A stretch of DNA of 64,000 nt from Megamerina dolium (Eukaryota > Arthropoda > Insecta > Diptera > Megamerinidae), in assembly GCA_963854835.1 (NCBI GenBank), contig OY978529.1, positions 36,700,055 to 36,764,054 on the forward strand, read 5' to 3'. Positions 35,776-47,459 of this stretch are shown piece by piece (position 1 is the stretch's first letter; every line of letters begins with the position of its first letter). The notes below the pieces were generated by a model. That model saw only the letters and a list, made by a program, of their open reading frames with translations, made no database searches and was not told the origin of the DNA. The position numbers and the translations under genes were made by a program.

Positions 35776-36873
35776 CTACTCTTCCACACCATCACTTGGT
35801 TCATCAACAATTGGTTCTTCATCTGCATCATCTGCATCATCGTCATCGTCGTCATCGTCCTCCTCGTCGTCATTGTTATTTGGATTTTCATTCAAATTTT
35901 CATGTTCATTCTCAGTCTCATTCTCATTATCGTTGTCATCGTCTTCATCCGAATGACCCGACTGGAGAGTGATTTCAATTTCTATAAACGTATTATGATG
36001 ACCATCACCACCAGCTTCACGATCTTCGATCTCTGATGGTGCCGCTGCAATTGCATGATCTTCAGGTTCTGCAGCGTTCAGTTCTAATATCGAATTGTGA
36101 CTATCGGCTCTCATATTATCTGAGCCACTTTCACTTTCCACATTATTATCGGATGCTGAACTGGCATCGATCAGTTCAGCTGGTTGTTGCTGATCATCGG
36201 TCTCAATCTCAACTTGTTCATCTGATGAGGTCATTTTGATTATTTCATTTTCGGGTTTTTGCGATTCTGCATAAACCGCTGTATCACTATCTGTATCGGA
36301 TGAGACGATCTCAACAACGTTCACCTGATTCATTGACTCATCTGAAGGGTTCTCCTTTTTCGTCTCGTGTAAATCATTCATTTCCATCTCTTCTTCTTCA
36401 GTGGTGTGATCCTCACTATTATCGTTTTGCTGATCGATATGTCGATCATCGGCATCAACGTCCTCATCATCGGCATCAACGTCCTCATCATCAGCTTCAA
36501 CTTCAACATCTTGGTCAGCATCAGCATCAATATCATCTTCAATATCATTATTGTTGGATGTCTGCGAATAGGATTCGGTTCGTACATGATGTATGGTACT
36601 ACAAGCTGGACAATTTCTCATAACATATTCCTCGCCGATGTTCTGACCGAAATGACGAATTTGATTTTGTACAGAATTTTGTGAAGACATTCGACGTCCA
36701 CGATCGCATCGCAACGAACGTATTGAACTTCGATTTCGATACGAATTCCATAATCGATGTTGGCCACGACGACTCTGACATTCGTATGGATGATATCTTG
36801 ATCGATTTCTTGCCAATTCCAATATGCTAATATACTCCATGCCTTTTCGTCCACGTCTGCTGCCACGTTTCAT
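35776..36873 (-). CDS. Unrecognised protein: Arg-rich N-terminus, long acidic C-terminus
   Basis: Single open exon of 365 residues from an ATG at 36873; the frame is open a little further upstream but without an ATG. Residues 1-65 are strongly basic (MKRGSRRGRKG, then ten-odd Arg). One CPAC pair sits at 88-91 in an otherwise conserved-looking patch (about 75-100). From residue ~111 to the end the chain is Asp/Glu-rich, with a repeated DADDEDV heptad (about 125-140) and an Asp run near 340. I recognise no domain. The charge layout resembles nuclear or nucleolar histone- or RNA-associated proteins in general, but that is inference from composition. Codon use is mixed (GAT/GAC and GAA/GAG) and the frame stays open for more than 1 kb in AT-rich DNA, which argues for a real gene; biased composition could also keep a frame open. 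An upstream intron cannot be excluded. Confidence 0.7.
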   Translation of the reverse strand: MKRGSRRGRKGMEYISILELARNRSRYHPYECQSRRGQHRLWNSYRNRSSIRSLRCDRGRRMSSQNSVQNQIRHFGQNIGEEYVMRNCPACSTIHHVRTESYSQTSNNNDIEDDIDADADQDVEVEADDEDVDADDEDVDADDRHIDQQNDNSEDHTTEEEEMEMNDLHETKKENPSDESMNQVNVVEIVSSDTDSDTAVYAESQKPENEIIKMTSSDEQVEIETDDQQQPAELIDASSASDNNVESESGSDNMRADSHNSILELNAAEPEDHAIAAAPSEIEDREAGGDGHHNTFIEIEITLQSGHSDEDDDNDNENETENEHENLNENPNNNDDEEDDDDDDDDADDADEEPIVDEPSDGVEE

Positions 36874-36929
36874 TGTTTGTTCGCTAGTCGTCGTTGAATT
36901 GTATGGAAAATACAATATAAAATATATTT

Positions 36930-38860
36930 GATTGGAAATTTTTTGAGAGTATCAAAATTTCGAAATTTCTTTTGGTTGAGTGCCAAAATTTTTGTGAAAA
37001 CTTTAGCTGAAAATTTATTTATTTGTTGTCATAAGAAGAATCTGATATTGAGTTGTTCAAATTATTTGACAGAAATTGACAAATTATTCGAAGTAGAATA
37101 TTTTTTTATGAATTTAGTAGATATATGATAATTTTTTGTAACCGAACTGTATCGATGAATATTTGCAATAAATGTTTGCAATACTTACTAGGTACTCGTA
37201 ATAGATGTCAAATGACATTTCATTTTTACTTACGACTGTCACTGTCACACTTTTCTTTAGAATGCTACTCGCGAGGGAAATAGGAAAATTAAAAGCACCA
37301 TTTCTTATTCTCAATCATTTTATTTAGGTAATTATTTTATTTAATACAATATAAATTAAGAATTAAGAAACATTTCACTTAAATCGTAGATGTTTATAGT
37401 CATACTTACATAGTTCAAAAATTCTTATTTAAGAAGCTTACATAATACTTATAAATATATAAAAATTTATGAATATTTTCATAGATGAAAAATTAATATA
37501 AAATTAAAATGTACCTAACATTTATACCAAGCCATATGGAACAAATTGATAGCTGACGTTAATTTTTGTAATATTGTGATCATAGTCGTACTATGTATCA
37601 CCTTGTTGAATACATTTTGATATTATATGGTATATTATGAAGTATATACAGAGCATAAATTAAATCATTACCTTTATAGAATGTTTTTTTTTTTTTTTCA
37701 TGTGAATAAGATCAAAATTTCTAAAATTAACAAATGTAATCGCATATTTTAAAAGTGACTAGTATTGAGAACATTATACATAGAAGTATTTTTTAGAAAT
37801 CGCATTAGGTAATATATTACCCATACGAGTATATTAACTGTTCAGAAAATGGCAACAATGCTAAAAGAAAAGATGCACAAATATTTCATTGAGTGATGTT
37901 TAGTAAAAAAATGACATTTTCATTGTTGTTGAGGCACTAAAACTAATTTTTATAGTGCCTCTTGTTTATTGTTTGTCTATTAACATGTCCATGAGATGTA
38001 AATTGTTGCTTAATTTTGTTTTAATTCATTTAATTTTTATATCCCTTTATGTCGAAAATACAAATTTATCTCATGAAACAGATTACATTGGTATTCACTC
38101 ACTATTTACCGATACATTAATATACAATACAACAATGAAGCATTGTAAAAACACAACACATTTGTACATATTACCCTCTAGCATATTTAGTATGATTTTA
38201 TTTTAGTCAAGTTTTGAGTGAGTTAGAATAGAGATAGGAAGAGAGTATAGAGTTTACCAACAACAATTAAATTTTTACATTTCACGTTCAACCTTTGTTG
38301 TTATGCTTTTTGTGTTGCAACTAATAATAAATGCTAAAATCACGATTATGAACTAAAGATTTTTAGTCTATGGATCCATAAAAACCCAGGTAAGTGCTTT
38401 ATAAAAAAAATGTTGAAGATTTTGACGTTCTCGGAATAAATTCGAAATCCTAAATGATGACACAAAAGTCACTAAAAACTTAACCACAATTATTATGTAT
38501 TCGCTGATCAACGCAACAAATGTTTATCAACAAATTTTGCATCAAAGAATGATTCTGGTTTATACACATTTTTCACTGGGTACATATTTATAGAAATGTA
38601 TGAAAGTATTGTGAAAAATATGCATTTTTATATAATTAAAATACAAACAACAACAACAAAGAAAGAAGTTGAAAAAAACTACATCCAATGATAACAAAGG
38701 AAACGGGGCGCCACTTGAAATAGTGTGATATTAAAAATGCAACCATGTTTGAGTACTCGTATGAGTAGAAGAAATAAAATGAAACGAAAAAAAAAAAAAC
38801 GAAACTCCCACAGCGTTGCAGCATATGTCGATGTGGTGACTTACCACCATACAATTAAAC
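36930..38860. other. Gene-free spacer between the acidic-protein gene and gcm
   Basis: AT-rich. It should contain the promoter of the acidic-protein gene (left) and the gcm 3' UTR (right). ORFs of 60-83 codons show no features. No repeat family recognised. Confidence 0.45.
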
Positions 38861-38866
38861 ACACAT

Positions 38867-41800
38867 CTAATGATATAATAATGATGCCGTTGATGCTGCT
38901 GCCGTTGATGATGTTGACGTATCCATTTGTATATTCCATACACCATTATCACCAACAGAATTGCTGTAGTAGAAATCTGGACTTGAATTGCCGGATTGAT
39001 ATTTTTGATACTCTTGTTGTTGTTGTAATGGCTGCTGCTGTAGTTGAACATCATATGGAATTGTTTGAAATTGATTATCGGCCGTACGCGTAGTATATGT
39101 TGCCGACGGCGGAATATTGCTCGTTCCAACTAAACAGTTAGTGGTATCACCCTCTGCAGCTGCTGTAGCTATTGCTGATTCAAAAACAGTATTATAGATT
39201 TCGGCATTTTGTTCAAAAAAGGTTGGCGTATTCAAAATGGTCTCAGTGTCCGATGCAATGCCCGTTGGATGTGTTGCTGCTACCGAAGCTGTACTATTAT
39301 CATATGACGATAGAAAATTGGGTAAATAATAATCATCGGAATTATAGCCGGAACTACTGGTGAGACTCGATGCATCATCACAATTCTCATAAATCCATTT
39401 TTGATTATCCGGCGGTGTCATTGGTAAATACAGATTCGGCGGCATGCTGCTGGCATCATAATATGTTGATGTAGATTGTTGATGAGATACATGTTGGTGT
39501 TGATTGTGTTGCGATTGCTCTGGCATTATGTTGACATTGTTATGACTACTTTGTGGATGCATTATATCATTCGATTGTACTGCAGGTGATAATTGTTGTG
39601 CATAGTAATGAGATGATGATGATGATGATGATGATATCGTGTTACTGCTGCCTGATGTTGCTGTTGACGTCACATTATAATTAGCATTATTACTATAGGC
39701 TGTTGTTGTTGCTGGTGTTGCTAAATGACTAAGTTGCTCGATGGGCATTGTTTGATCATTGGAATATAGCATTATTGGTGGTGTAAAATATTGATAATTA
39801 TCATTACTTGTACTATTAACATTATTATATGTTGGCTGTTGCCAATTTGTTGCTACTGTTGATGTTGCTAATGTTGCCGGTGCTGCCACATTTGTGCTAT
39901 TATATCGGTTCTCATAATTTCCTAAATAATTTCTTCCTCCAGACTGAGTATTAGTCGAAGGGATTTCAATATTTTCATTGATTCCACTAATATTATTATT
40001 ATTATTATTTGTATGATTTATATTACAATTATTATTATTTAATGACGATCTCAGACTGCCACTAGTACTACTCTGCCTTTTGTTGGTGCCTCTTAATGCA
40101 TTCAATCGATTATTTACTGCTGCATCACGTGCCAATATTACAGCCAAACTGCGTACACGACGACCACTGCCGAGAAGACGTCGTGCTTCAGTGGAACCCT
40201 TCGCTTCGGGACGTGGATGATCATGTGTGCCTTTGGCTTGGAAAAAGATCGCATTGCCAGAACGACGCCAGAAATGTGTTACCGGATAGCCGCCATGACC
40301 GCGACAAGGTCGAATTTCCAAATGTCCAGTGCAATTGCTATAAAATAGAAAGAAAACGAAAAAAAACAGAATATGAGTAGGAGTTGAGTAAAATATTTGT
40401 TTTTTAATATTGTAGTTCATTAAAAATTGTGCTACTGTGCAACAAGTTAAGAGCGATGGAAAGAGGGATCATATGCTTAATTGTATTGTTGTTGTTGTAC
40501 GTCTGACCAAGCGCACCATTCAGATATAATACGTACTGTCATGCCACAGAGACAAGAGAGTTGCTATTGAGCTATTGTGAACCTAATTCGCGCAAATGTA
40601 AGGCAGACACACATTAAATGGTCCGCTGCTTCAACGTCCTCCCTACACAGCTGGTCACAGTTTCCCAGTCTGCAGTCGTCTCTGCTCAATGATAGAAGGA
40701 AGGCTTCGGAGCAAGGGTTGCCACCATTTTTATAACATGCTTGTACTTTGTAACTTTTTAGTTATAAAAATATAGATGAAAACCTGCAAAATAGCCTAAA
40801 TCTCATGGTTTATGAGGCTAGAAAGAATGCCGATAGTGATGGCGGAAATCACAAATTCGGATTCAGGGACTCCAAATCTCTAGAATCTGGTCAAAATAGC
40901 CGAAAAAAACTATATTTTGAGCTTAGAAACAAACCTTACTTCTATCAGGTTCAATCTCATCCTGCTTTTTTACGAATCATCACGACAAGTCTAAAATGTT
41001 AGTCGAGTAATGACTTTATAATGTCGAAATGCGTGCTCCATCACAAATATTTCTGGCATTGCTGAAAGTGTGCTTCCTCGATATTTCGTTTTTGCAACCA
41101 TAGTTTACTGAATTTTGCTGTGAGACTTGGTACCACTTTTTACAAAAACTGAAGTACTTATAGGGCTTTGGACCAGTTGTAAATATAGTCAAGCCATTAG
41201 AAACAATATTTTTCAGCGACGAAGTGCAGTTCTTGGTGCCATGGCTTTGCTAATATCCAAAATTGTCGGTTTTGGAAGAAGAGCAATCCACAAGGACATT
41301 AAAAGTTCCAATCGTATTTCGATAAAATTCACTATTTGTTGTGGATTTTGTTGAAGCAAGCACAATAAACAATATTCACAATGCCACGGCTTCAATAATA
41401 ATCGATATTGGGAAATTGTTGACTTTTTGGCAAAAGAGCAATCCGCAGAAGCATTAAGGGTATCTGTCGAAATTGGAAAAAAATCACTGTTTGTTTGGGG
41501 GTTTTTTAACGTGGCGGATTCGATAGCTTATGCATCTTCTTAAATAAGAATAACCAAAACCAAAATTTTTCAGATAGAAGCCAACTCAACTCGTCGCAAA
41601 AGACCATAAGATTTAATTTTAAAAATATTTGTCATATTTTCATAAAGTAAGGAAGCACTTTATTATAAAATATAATATATTTTGGTCATTTTTGCACCAC
41701 ATTAGAGAAAAACATATTTCTAGAGGATACCGGTTTATTAAAATTTTAACAGAAATGTTTCGCAACATTTTGATAAAAAAAAATATTAATGATTTGTACC

Positions 41801-42780
41801 AATATTTTGCAAGTGCATAAAATTTTGAATAAAATTACTATTTATTTATTGGAATCGTTTGCAAATATTCTGTTCTAATACATTTCGTGGAAAAAAAAGA
41901 AATTATTAATAAAATAAAACAATATCCACACAGCTACCCATACTTTGTTCCCGAACAAATATTTTTTGCTACACAGGGTTACAATTAGGTGTTTACTCTA
42001 ATTGGTGTAATTTTTGCATGAAGTTTCATTATATTTGGAAATATTAATATTTTTATAAATTTTTATCATAAAATAGTTGTTAAAAATATTGCATAATCTT
42101 CATCTTCTGGTAGACCAACTTGCGACGCTTATTTATATATGCTTTAGGGTATTTAAAAAAAATCATATCTCTGGCATCAAAATTTTACTCAATTTTGTTT
42201 TAAAGGACTTGAATCGTAATGACACTTCAAAGCTTAAATAAGAAACGGAAAATTGAAATACATTTTTCTGAATTTTGGTTTAAGAAACTTAATCATATAG
42301 GCTTCTAAATGCTATAAATAAACGCGAAAAATTGTTTGTCTCTCTTTCGATTTAAAATAATATTTACAAAGTGTCACTCATCATTTAATCAGATACTCAC
42401 CGATTGGGACACTGACGTCCCTGTTGTTTACGACGTGCTTTATCACAAATGGCCGGTCTTAAATATACACCGCTACCATTTGGTAATTTACATCTTGCCG
42501 TACACAATAAGACACCCAAACAGCTCTTCTTTAATATATTAACATTGTGATTATTTGTATTACGCATAGCCCAACCGGAGGCATGTTTTTTGGCATCCTC
42601 ATTACTTGCCGAATAAACTAAACGACAGTGACCATTTGCCCAATCATAGAATTCATCGAATTCTGTAACGATTGGCACAATACTATCATTAATATCCCAT
42701 TCGATGGTAATGCGTGATGTTGTAGCTGGTGGACTCTTTGGTGCAGACAGCATCATATTGAATGGAGTGTTTGTAATCAT
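38867..42780 (-). CDS. gcm/gcm2: Glial-cells-missing family transcription factor (GCM domain)
   Basis: Two coding exons, 42780-42401 and 40337-38867, join in phase 2 (donor CG|GTGAGT, acceptor TTATAG|C) to give 616 residues. The zinc-binding GCM DNA-binding domain covers about residues 27-180: [49 protein letters not shown] in exon 1; [34 protein letters not shown] in exon 2. The factor specifies glial and blood-cell fate in flies and recognises ATRCGGGY-type sites. The long C-terminal part is Asn/Ser/Thr/Gln-rich with poly-Asn, poly-Ser and Gln-rich runs, as expected of an activation region. The start ATG has an in-frame TAA eight codons upstream. The fly genome carries two paralogues; length (616) leans to gcm2, whose product is the longer, but low-complexity expansion could mislead, so I leave the paralogue open. 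Confidence 0.96.
40338..42400 (-). other. Single intron of the gcm gene
   Basis: 2063 bp with consensus ends. It holds a short non-LTR retrotransposon fragment near 40540-40720 and AT-rich unique-looking DNA. The segment 40820-41000 has 'ACTCCAAA' and 'CGAAAAAAACTATATTTTGA' words reminiscent of family D. No nested gene seen. Confidence 0.85.
40540..40720 (-). mobile_element. Non-LTR retrotransposon ORF2 C-terminal fragment
   Basis: On the - strand around 40570-40680 one frame reads [14 protein letters not shown] and then [13 protein letters not shown]. This is the Cys/His arrangement found at the ORF2 C-terminus of RNase H-bearing LINEs, and similar to the tail of the element at 4.1 kb but not the same sequence. 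It is short and frame-disrupted on both sides. Confidence 0.5.
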
Positions 42781-42984
42781 TTTGTTCACTGTTTTTCTTT
42801 GTTATTGTTTTTTATTAAATTCTTGTTTGTGATTTTTTATAATAAAAAGTATAAGTATAATGATTAAATCGAATCAATATACATTGATTAAAGACACTAG
42901 GTTAATACATTTAATATTCACAATGCTTCTCAAACCACACTTTATGTTGCTTTACACACATGCTTCACAATAAATTCATGTTCT

Positions 42985-43323
42985 TTATGACGTTGGATGA
43001 TAATCGTACGTGTATAATAGGTTATGCCGTCTTTTATTCCATTTATATATATTTTTCTTTTTTATAAATATTTTCCTACACACATTACACGTCCATTCGC
43101 AACGACTGCGCAATGTTGACTGACTACATGTTGGTGGTATTTGACTCCTTTTGCAACATAGTAAGTACCTCATACAAATATCAACAGTAATAACTTGTTC
43201 ACCATTCATTCCATAGTCACCGTCGTTGTTGTTGTTGTTGTTGTTATTATTATTCATGTTCGATACCAATTCTTCGTTTCTTAGCTCAAGCAGGGTTGTT
43301 TTCCATGCTTCCAATAGTGCCAT
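42985..43323 (-). CDS. Small ORF upstream of gcm, possible uORF
   Basis: 112 codons from a true ATG (43323) to a stop 205 bp before the gcm start, on the same strand. It begins MALLEAWKTTLLELRNEEL, which could form an amphipathic helix. It then has a poly-Asn run encoded by a GTT/ATT microsatellite, several Cys (YLLCCKRS, then CEWTCNVC) and a basic tail. I recognise no domain. It may lie in the gcm 5' leader and act as an upstream ORF, be a separate short gene, or be chance. Splicing it in frame onto gcm exon 1 is contradicted by the stop just before the gcm ATG unless an acceptor falls between. Confidence 0.3.
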   Translation of the reverse strand: MALLEAWKTTLLELRNEELVSNMNNNNNNNNNNDGDYGMNGEQVITVDICMRYLLCCKRSQIPPTCSQSTLRSRCEWTCNVCRKIFIKKKNIYKWNKRRHNLLYTYDYHPTS

Positions 43324-43329
43324 GGGCTA

Positions 43330-45400
43330 TAACACGTTCATAGATATACATATAGTTGTTTGCTTACTGCATGCTGATTGGTTGTTGCATGCATAAGTTG
43401 ATCATTTTATCCGTCTATATCCGAATGAGTTTTATCCGAAAACATTTTTCATCCATTTAGCACACTTTCATATGTACATATAGTCGTGTGTAATACCGCG
43501 ACTAATATGAGTAACAACAAACATTCTTTGGACTAGATCTCATCGCAATCCCATCTGATTTCGAAAATTAGTTTCGGTTGTAAAACAAAATATAATTTGG
43601 AACTAAATTCTATTCGACTAGCCAATGTGGAATATTTTAGCGAATGATATGAAAGAAATATTCTTAAAAATTCTCAAACAATTGAGGGTATCTATAAAAT
43701 TATCTAGGCACCGAAAAAAAGTGAGTTAATTTTAAAAATCCTCAATATAAGTTCTTACGAGCATGGGCTGAATACTGTCCGTACTAACAAAGGTATAAGA
43801 CATTTTTTCTTCAAAATCATTTTCATTTTCTTTGTAAGTCTACATATTTCTCCTAGTTATGCTTCAATCTCTTTAATCCACTCAAATATTATACGGTGTC
43901 TTCCTCTGTAAAATAATTGTTGACGAAAAAAATCGCTTGAGATTAGATCCGGTGTGTATGGTGAATAGTCAAGCAGTTAAAATCGTAATTCGTGTATTTT
44001 GGATATGGCAACCCATGCGGTGCGAGATAGCATATTGCATTGGTGAAACAAAATGTTCTTTTTTTTGCAAATGTTTTTATTATAATTATTATTTTTTGAA
44101 GATAATCGATTAAGATGGAATCAGTAAGTAGAGAGTATATTTCTCTTCTGTACCGGGATGCCTAAGATCTATTGTACATATATTGTATAGATTAGAATAA
44201 CTCTATAACTATCCCGAAAAATAGTCATCCATAGCTATCATTTTCCTAGACTGTCAATATTGCTATGGATTTATTTCTGTTCTGTTCTGGATTTATTATT
44301 ACTTTTAATAATGATAATTTACTTTTATTCGATACATTTTTCCTCAAAAAGGCGCTCTAAAATATATTGCTAAGTACAAATATTTCTGTGTATACATAGC
44401 TGGAATAATTGATATTAATTTTAGTTCAATAATAATTTGTCGAAATAACCCTGGTTAGGGATGAAATTAACTTCATTGCTTTTTTTTTTTGGAAATCAAA
44501 CAATTAGGTAATCCCAACTAGATGAATTCATTTTTTGAATTTTTCTGAACAAAAAAATTATCTGTCTAAAAAACGAAATCTAATTTTGGTTAACTAAACT
44601 CCAGAAAAGCCCCATAGTACATATGCAACAGTATACGAATGCAAGAAGGTGACAATAGAAATTAAATAGCATAACGGTGGTTCGTTGTTGCTGCTATTGT
44701 TGTTGTTGTTGTTGTTGTTGTTGTTTTATAATTACTCAACTAAATATATGTATACACTTATCCACTGGCAATGCAAGACAAGGCAAGCATTCATTCGAAG
44801 AAAGATCAACTCATAAGTAATTAGAATTGTATGTGTATTTTGTATAAGCAGCAGCTACCTGTGATTGGATATTATGTTAGGTAGTAGTTAATAATATTAT
44901 ATACTCGTATGTATGTACTTTATATATGAGTATTGGTGTGTTTTCATTGCTTTTTTTTTTTATTTTGTTTTCTTTCTTCGAATTAGCTCACCTGAATTTG
45001 GAAACTCGAGTTTATGAGTGAGTTTATGTACAACAAATGTCTTCATTTTATATATTATAGATACATACATACATATAAGAGTTTTTTTGTTTCTGTAATG
45101 TAGGTATTTGAAAATTGTGTTCTTCAATAACCAATTTGATTAGAGCTACGAACGTTTATATCATAATCGAATGGCAGTGAGATATGGTATTTATTTTATA
45201 TTTTTATATAATTTAGTTGGTATTTTCTCACATATTAAATCTTCGCTTTCTTTTAAGAAATTTTAAACATAACATGCGAAACTACGGGAGCAATACTTCG
45301 GGATTGGACTCTGGTTAGTCATTAATAGACTTCTCTAATTATAACGTCCTCTTCCTAAAAACATATTCCCGGAATATTATCGTTACGATAATATCAATTG
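43330..45400. other. Gene-free spacer upstream of gcm
   Basis: Presumably contains gcm regulatory DNA, but nothing specific can be assigned. It includes (GTT)n at 44690-44725 and AT-rich DNA. No gene or mobile element recognised. Confidence 0.45.
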
Positions 45401-45442
45401 GTAGAAAAAAAATCTCCTTACAGTCGGCTGGGGCCGACCAAA

Positions 45443-47057
45443 TTATACCCTGCATATGTAGAGGTATATATAAAAAGTTTGCTCGTATATCCATCCTTTT
45501 CTTCCACTACTTTGTATAGGACCTACATTAAGAAGCAGGAGTACCTCACCAATTTTGGAGGATCAATTTCTGCCTATAATACTAAACTACATAGGTTGCA
45601 ATGGGTTGACCTAGGCGTATTATTTAGTAAGTTATGGGTGTTTTAATGTTTAAGATAAATCCGAGACTTTGTACGGAAGCTATATAAAAAGTGGGCTTGA
45701 CGTATCTCTTTCTGGTATATCTAATTAATTTTTCAATATCAATCCACACCTTAAATCTCGTTGTCCTACGCTAAATGGTTTGTAAGTTATGGAGCTTAAA
45801 AGTTTTAGTTTAATTCCCTTGACTTTGTATGGGAGACTCATGAAGGAGTGGGCGTGGCACTTTGATTTTCTGCCAGATTTTTGCCGACTACGATATTAAT
45901 CTAAGTGTCAATTATGGTTATTCTAGACGGCAGATTGCCGAAGTTACAGCTGTTTCAATTTAAAATTTGTATGGGGGCTACAATAAACAGTGGGCGTGGT
46001 GTGCCCATTTTCTGTGAGCGTAGTTGCTCGTACAATACTAATCCATACCTTAAATCTCGTTGTCCTACGCTAAATGGTTTGTAAGTTATGGAGCTTAAAA
46101 TTTTAGTTTAATTCCCTTGACTTTGTATGGGAGACTCATGAACGAGTGGGTGTGGCACTTTGATTTTCTGCCAGATTTTTGCCGACTACGATATTAATCT
46201 AAGTGTCAATTATGGTTATTCTAGACGGCAGATTGCCGAAGTTACAGCTGTTTCAATTTAAAATTTGTATGGGGGCTACGATAAACAGTGGGCGTGGTGC
46301 GCCCATTTCCTGTGAGCCTATTTGCTCGTATAATACTAACCCATACCTTAAATCTCGTTATTCTACGCTGAATAGTTTGCAAGTTATAACCGGTAACATT
46401 TTTTTAATTTCCGCAACTTTGTATGGGAGACCCAGAAAGGAGTGGGCGTGGCACACTGATTTTCTGCCATATTATTTCTCACTGCCATGTTAATCTAAGT
46501 GTCAATTATGGTTATTCTGGACAGAAGATTGTAGAAGTTACAGCTGTTTCAATTTAAAAGAAGTACAGACACTTTGTATGAGAGCTACGCTAAAATGTAG
46601 GCGTGGCTCAACCACTTTTGGCGAGATTATATAGTAGTATAATATAACTCTATGTGCAAAATATTGTTGTCCCAAGTGGTATATTATGTGAGTTATAGCA
46701 AGTTAAAGATTTTGAAAATTTCGAGGTTAGTCGCTTTGAATGCTTGGTGTGGGCGTGGTTATTGACCGATCATGCCCAATATCAATCCCCTCCGTACCCT
46801 TGGATCATAGATTACTTATGCCAAATTTCATCGAAATAGCTCAATATTTACTCAAGTTATCGTGCGAACCAGACAGGTGACAGACAGACGGACGGACGGA
46901 CGGACGGACGGACGGACGGACATCGTTAAATCGAAAATTTAATCGACGCCGATCACGAATATATATCTATGTCTATATCTCCGGAGATTCCTTCAAGTGG
47001 ACACAAACATCTGACCGAAATGAATATACCATGCATATTGCATTATGCAGGGTATAA
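45443..47057 (+). mobile_element. ~1.6 kb element with 13-bp inverted termini and 299-bp internal tandem units (family C)
   Basis: Left end TTATACCCTGCAT (45443-45455) and right end ATGCAGGGTATAA (47045-47057) are exact reverse complements. Inside, the segment beginning 'TTAAATCTCGTTGTCCTACG' occurs at 45751, 46050 and 46349, exactly 299 bp apart, with a diverged fourth start near 46648. The first two units are nearly identical. Each 299-bp unit contains two half-units marked by a 'TTTGTATGGGAG' box plus 'GTGGGCGTGG', so the underlying spacing is about 142-156 bp. Near the right end is a (GGAC)n tract (46893-46922) followed by a non-repetitive 3' segment. There is no transposase ORF, so this is non-autonomous. 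Whether it is a MITE-like DNA element, a tandem-repeat-bearing Helitron-like element or something else is undecided. Confidence 0.8.
46893..46922 (+). repeat. (GGAC)n microsatellite within the family C element
   Basis: Seven or so GGAC units preceded by CAGACAGACG. Missing from the second copy at 59.5 kb, which places its gain or loss within the family's history. Confidence 0.85.
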
Positions 47058-47162
47058 AAAAAAAAATGAGAAGAGTCATGCTTTGCCTTGCCATATTTTC
47101 TATCCGATTAAACGCTTTTATTTGGAATTAGCTTTGGAATACCATCGTGAATCTCTTCCAGT

Positions 47163-47457
47163 ACTGTAGTGCGGTTTAAATTTTGGACAGTATTAGAAGG
47201 GATTTACTTATATTAGCCGGTTCCGTAAACCAGAATCCTTGTGACATCATCTTTTTTGCGTTTTGTCACAAAGCTCCTAAATAAGCTTTTCATGACAAAG
47301 TGTTACTGCCGGAAGAATTGCCAATTGCTTATCGACAGGTAGGTACCGTTCGAAAGAAAAATCTTTCCACAATATCTAAAATTGCCACAGCCGTGAATTG
47401 AAACCACGAACAATGGATCAGAAGACTAATGCACTAACCACTGAGCTATGGCGCCCA
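47163..47457 (-). mobile_element. tRNA-derived SINE, copy 2 (with tRNA-like head)
   Basis: On the - strand the head reads GGCGCCATAGCTCAGTGGTTAG (A box) and about 35 bp later GTGGTTTCAATTCACGG (B box with a T-arm-like stem). The body follows, with 'AATTGCCAATTGCTTATCGA', 'CCGGTTC' and the 'TCCCTTCTAATACTGTCCAA' block near 47190-47215. The 3' tail block CCCAAAGGGCCCTTCGG seen in other copies is missing. Pol III promoter boxes make it a classic tRNA-derived retroposon, not a functional tRNA. Confidence 0.8.
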
Positions 47458-47459
47458 AG

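Noticed and set aside
36874..36915. Extension of the acidic protein to a non-ATG codon at 36915
   Set aside because: The frame upstream of 36873 begins with TTG; the ATG at 36873 is the first standard start.
42781..42789. GTG-start extension of gcm exon 1
   Set aside because: Eukaryotic start should be ATG; the ATG at 42780 is followed by the normal family N-terminus and an in-frame TAA precedes it.
45398..47169. ORFs of 66-96 codons within the family C element
   Set aside because: They follow the tandem repeat frames and contain no domain; stops differ among units.
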